A program made the position numbers and the translations under genes. Source: Paragorgia papillata (lineage: Eukaryota; Cnidaria; Anthozoa; Scleralcyonacea; Coralliidae). Taken from it: 64,000 nt of DNA. The notes beneath the pieces were generated by a model. That model was not told where the DNA came from, made no database searches, and saw only the letters and a list, made by a program, of their open reading frames with translations. The stretch lies in contig JAWNZC010000345.1 in the NCBI GenBank assembly GCA_035771165.1, forward strand, positions 1,665,001 through 1,729,000, read 5' to 3'. Positions 24,601 through 27,600 of this stretch are shown here, in pieces. Positions within the stretch are counted from its first letter, which is position 1, and the number at the start of each line of letters is the position of its first letter.

Positions 24601-27600
24601 AGATATATAAATGGCAATTGTATTTCAAATAAAGATAGTTACCGTAAAAAATTGTCAGCCTTTATACACACACGATAGATGGCCACGTTTGGATGTCGGT
24701 TTTATGCCAGATACATTTCCTCGGGCTTTGCCCTCGGGAATTTTACTCTCCTTGTTCCTCGGTAACCGTAATATTACAAAGTGATAGCATAACATATTGG
24801 TTGATTAGTGATTAAATGTCCCTCAAGCATCGGGAGGTTTTAGTAAACCTCCCTCGGCTTTCGGGTGCATTTAATCACTAATCAACCTATATGTTATGCT
24901 ATTACTTATAATAATATTGATTTCTCTACTAACCTCGACAATGTTTGTAAAAAAATCAGGATAGAAATGGGGCCAGTCTTGACGTCCAATATCAACCAAC
25001 ACCTTGACAAGTTTGTTTCTTATAAATAATGGCAACTGTTGATGGTTGGACATAAGATAGTAGGATAAAACATTGCGTACTTCGTGTTTCTCTGATTGCT
25101 GAACACCAGACCAACGCTTGTTGACTAAATGCTAGAAATAATGACATTGGCTGGTGTGATTTAGAAGTTTTTAAGCCGTTCTTGCGTTGTACTCATTATT
25201 GTATGCTCAGTTTCATTGAATGACTGTAAATTGATTAGCTATTAGTTAGTAAAAGTGATGTGAGTAAAGTAAAGAAAAGTAAAATAAAGTGAAGTGAAGA
25301 AGTAAAGTAAAGTAAAGTAAAGTGAAGTGAAGTGAAGTGAGGTGAGGTGAGGTGAGGTGAGGTGAGGTGAGGCGAGGTGAGGTGAGGTGAAGTGAAGTGA
25401 AGTGAAGTGAGGTGAGGTGAGGTGAAGTGAAGTGAAGTGAAGTGAAGTGAAGTGAAGTGAAGTGAAGTGAAGTAAAATGAAGTGAAGTGAAGTGAAGTGA
25501 GGTGAGGTGAAGTGAAGTGAAGTGAAGTGAAGTGAAGTAAAATAAAGTGAAGTGAAGTGAGCTGAGGTGAGGTGAAGTGAAGTGAAGCGTGAAGTGCAGT
25601 GCAGTGCAGTGCAGTGTAGTGCAGTGAAGTAAAGTGAAGTGAAGTAAAGTGAAGTAAAATAAAGTGGAGTAAAGTGAAGTGGAGTAAAGTGAAGTGGAGT
25701 AAAGTAAAGTGGAGTAAAGTAAAGTGAAGTAGAGTAAAGTGAAGAGAAGTAAAATAAAGTGGAGTAAAGTGAAGTGATTAGTGAAGTTTAAAGTCAGTGT
25801 GAGTGTGATTAATTTACTCGAGTAGACAGAAATGGGTTAATGAACATTATTCTAACCATTAATGCTTATAGGCAGGGTGAGGGATCTCTCATTGGTGAGT
25901 AAAAGTTAAACTAGACTTAATTAAAAAATAATAAAGAGTCCATTTTTTATCGCAACTAAGCTATTTCAAAATTTTGCCCCAGACCTCACATTCTTTTAAA
26001 ATTATAGCGGTTATCCTAAGTTTTAGAAGTATCAGTTTAGTAAAATGCCTACCTCAAAGACAGACAAAGAATACATCAAGACATAATGGTTTTCAGAGTT
26101 ATTTAGAAAGAAAGCGCAAGATCGCCATGCACCAAGCTGTTGGCTAAAGTTGTGAAGCAAGATTTCTACCAAAAAAAAAAGGTTAATGTCAAAAAGAATA
26201 AGTCAATGGTTATCAATATTTAAAACAATTAATCTAAAGTATATATATATATATATACACAGTATATCCTCTGCAATTCTATAAATTCATCACCTATTTC
26301 TCTTTTCCTTTCATTGCTAGTTGTGGCAAAAAACTCATTCATAATCACTTCAAGACCTTGAAGAGATGCAGCATCTGATGCCTAAATGCAAGGACATTTT
26401 ATTAATAGCACAATATTATTAACCCATTGCTGCCTAGGATGTCCGAGGGTTCTCCCTTTGACAAGTAAAATCATCTGGTGTTAGACAGAAAAAATTAAGA
26501 GGCTGTTTTTGGCCAGCTCAGGCAGAAATAGGTTAATCACTTGTAATACCATGCTTGACTCAGTTTCTTTTGTTCTCACCTGGTAATTTAATCTCTAATT
26601 TCCCCCCAAACAGGGGAAATTTCTAATTTTCCCCACTAACAGGGCAAATTTCTAATTTTCCCCAATTAGCATGCATGACCAAAAATCAAACAGTACTCTT
26701 TTACACAATTACAAAGAAATGCATTATTATAAGATAATTATGGTATTATCAAACTAATATCATCGCTCATGCAAGAGGGAAATTTATCCTTTGTCTTCTA
26801 ATTTTCCCGTGCATGTTGATGAGGGAAAATTAGAAGACAAATAAATCCTTTGTCTTCTTCTAATTTTCTCGTGCATGTTGATGAGAGAAAATTAAAAGAC
26901 AAAGAAATCCTTTGTCTTCTTCTAAATTTCCCGCTTGCATATATTTTCCCTCATCAACATACACGGGAAAATTAGATGCAACTTCTTTGATCAACCATGT
27001 AAATTTCCTGTCAGTAAGATTCTCAAAGTTTTCCTCGGCGATCATAATATTACAAACTAATAACATGACTTGAGGGAAATTAGCGATTAAATTTCCCCTT
27101 TGCCTCGGGAAGGTTTGTAAAACTCCTCGGCCCTGCGGCCCTCTGACTTTCACAAACCTTCCCTCGGCGGTGGGGAAATTTAATCACTAATTTCCCTCAA
27201 GTCATGTTATTACTTATAATTATAATTATAATTAACCCTGGCATTGCTGCCTACACCTGTTTCCTCATCAGCACAACTAATCCAATATCATATACAGGAC
27301 ATATAAACTTAATAGACAATAACTTGTCTAAAAGAAAAGTTAGGTGTCTTTCCATTGCTACAGTACCACAGCCAGCCAAAAATGGCCCCTTTATTTTTTA
27401 CTTTGTTTAATGCCAGATGATTTTACTCATCAAAGAGAGAACCCACAGACACACGTACATCCTAGGCAATAAATAGCTCAGTGGTTAGAGTCAGCATTAG
27501 GATATTAAAGGTAAATCACAGTCATTACTAACTGCATATTCAGAGTCTGTTTACATTATTCTTTGTTGATATAGTGGTTCTTGATATTATGGATTCATGA

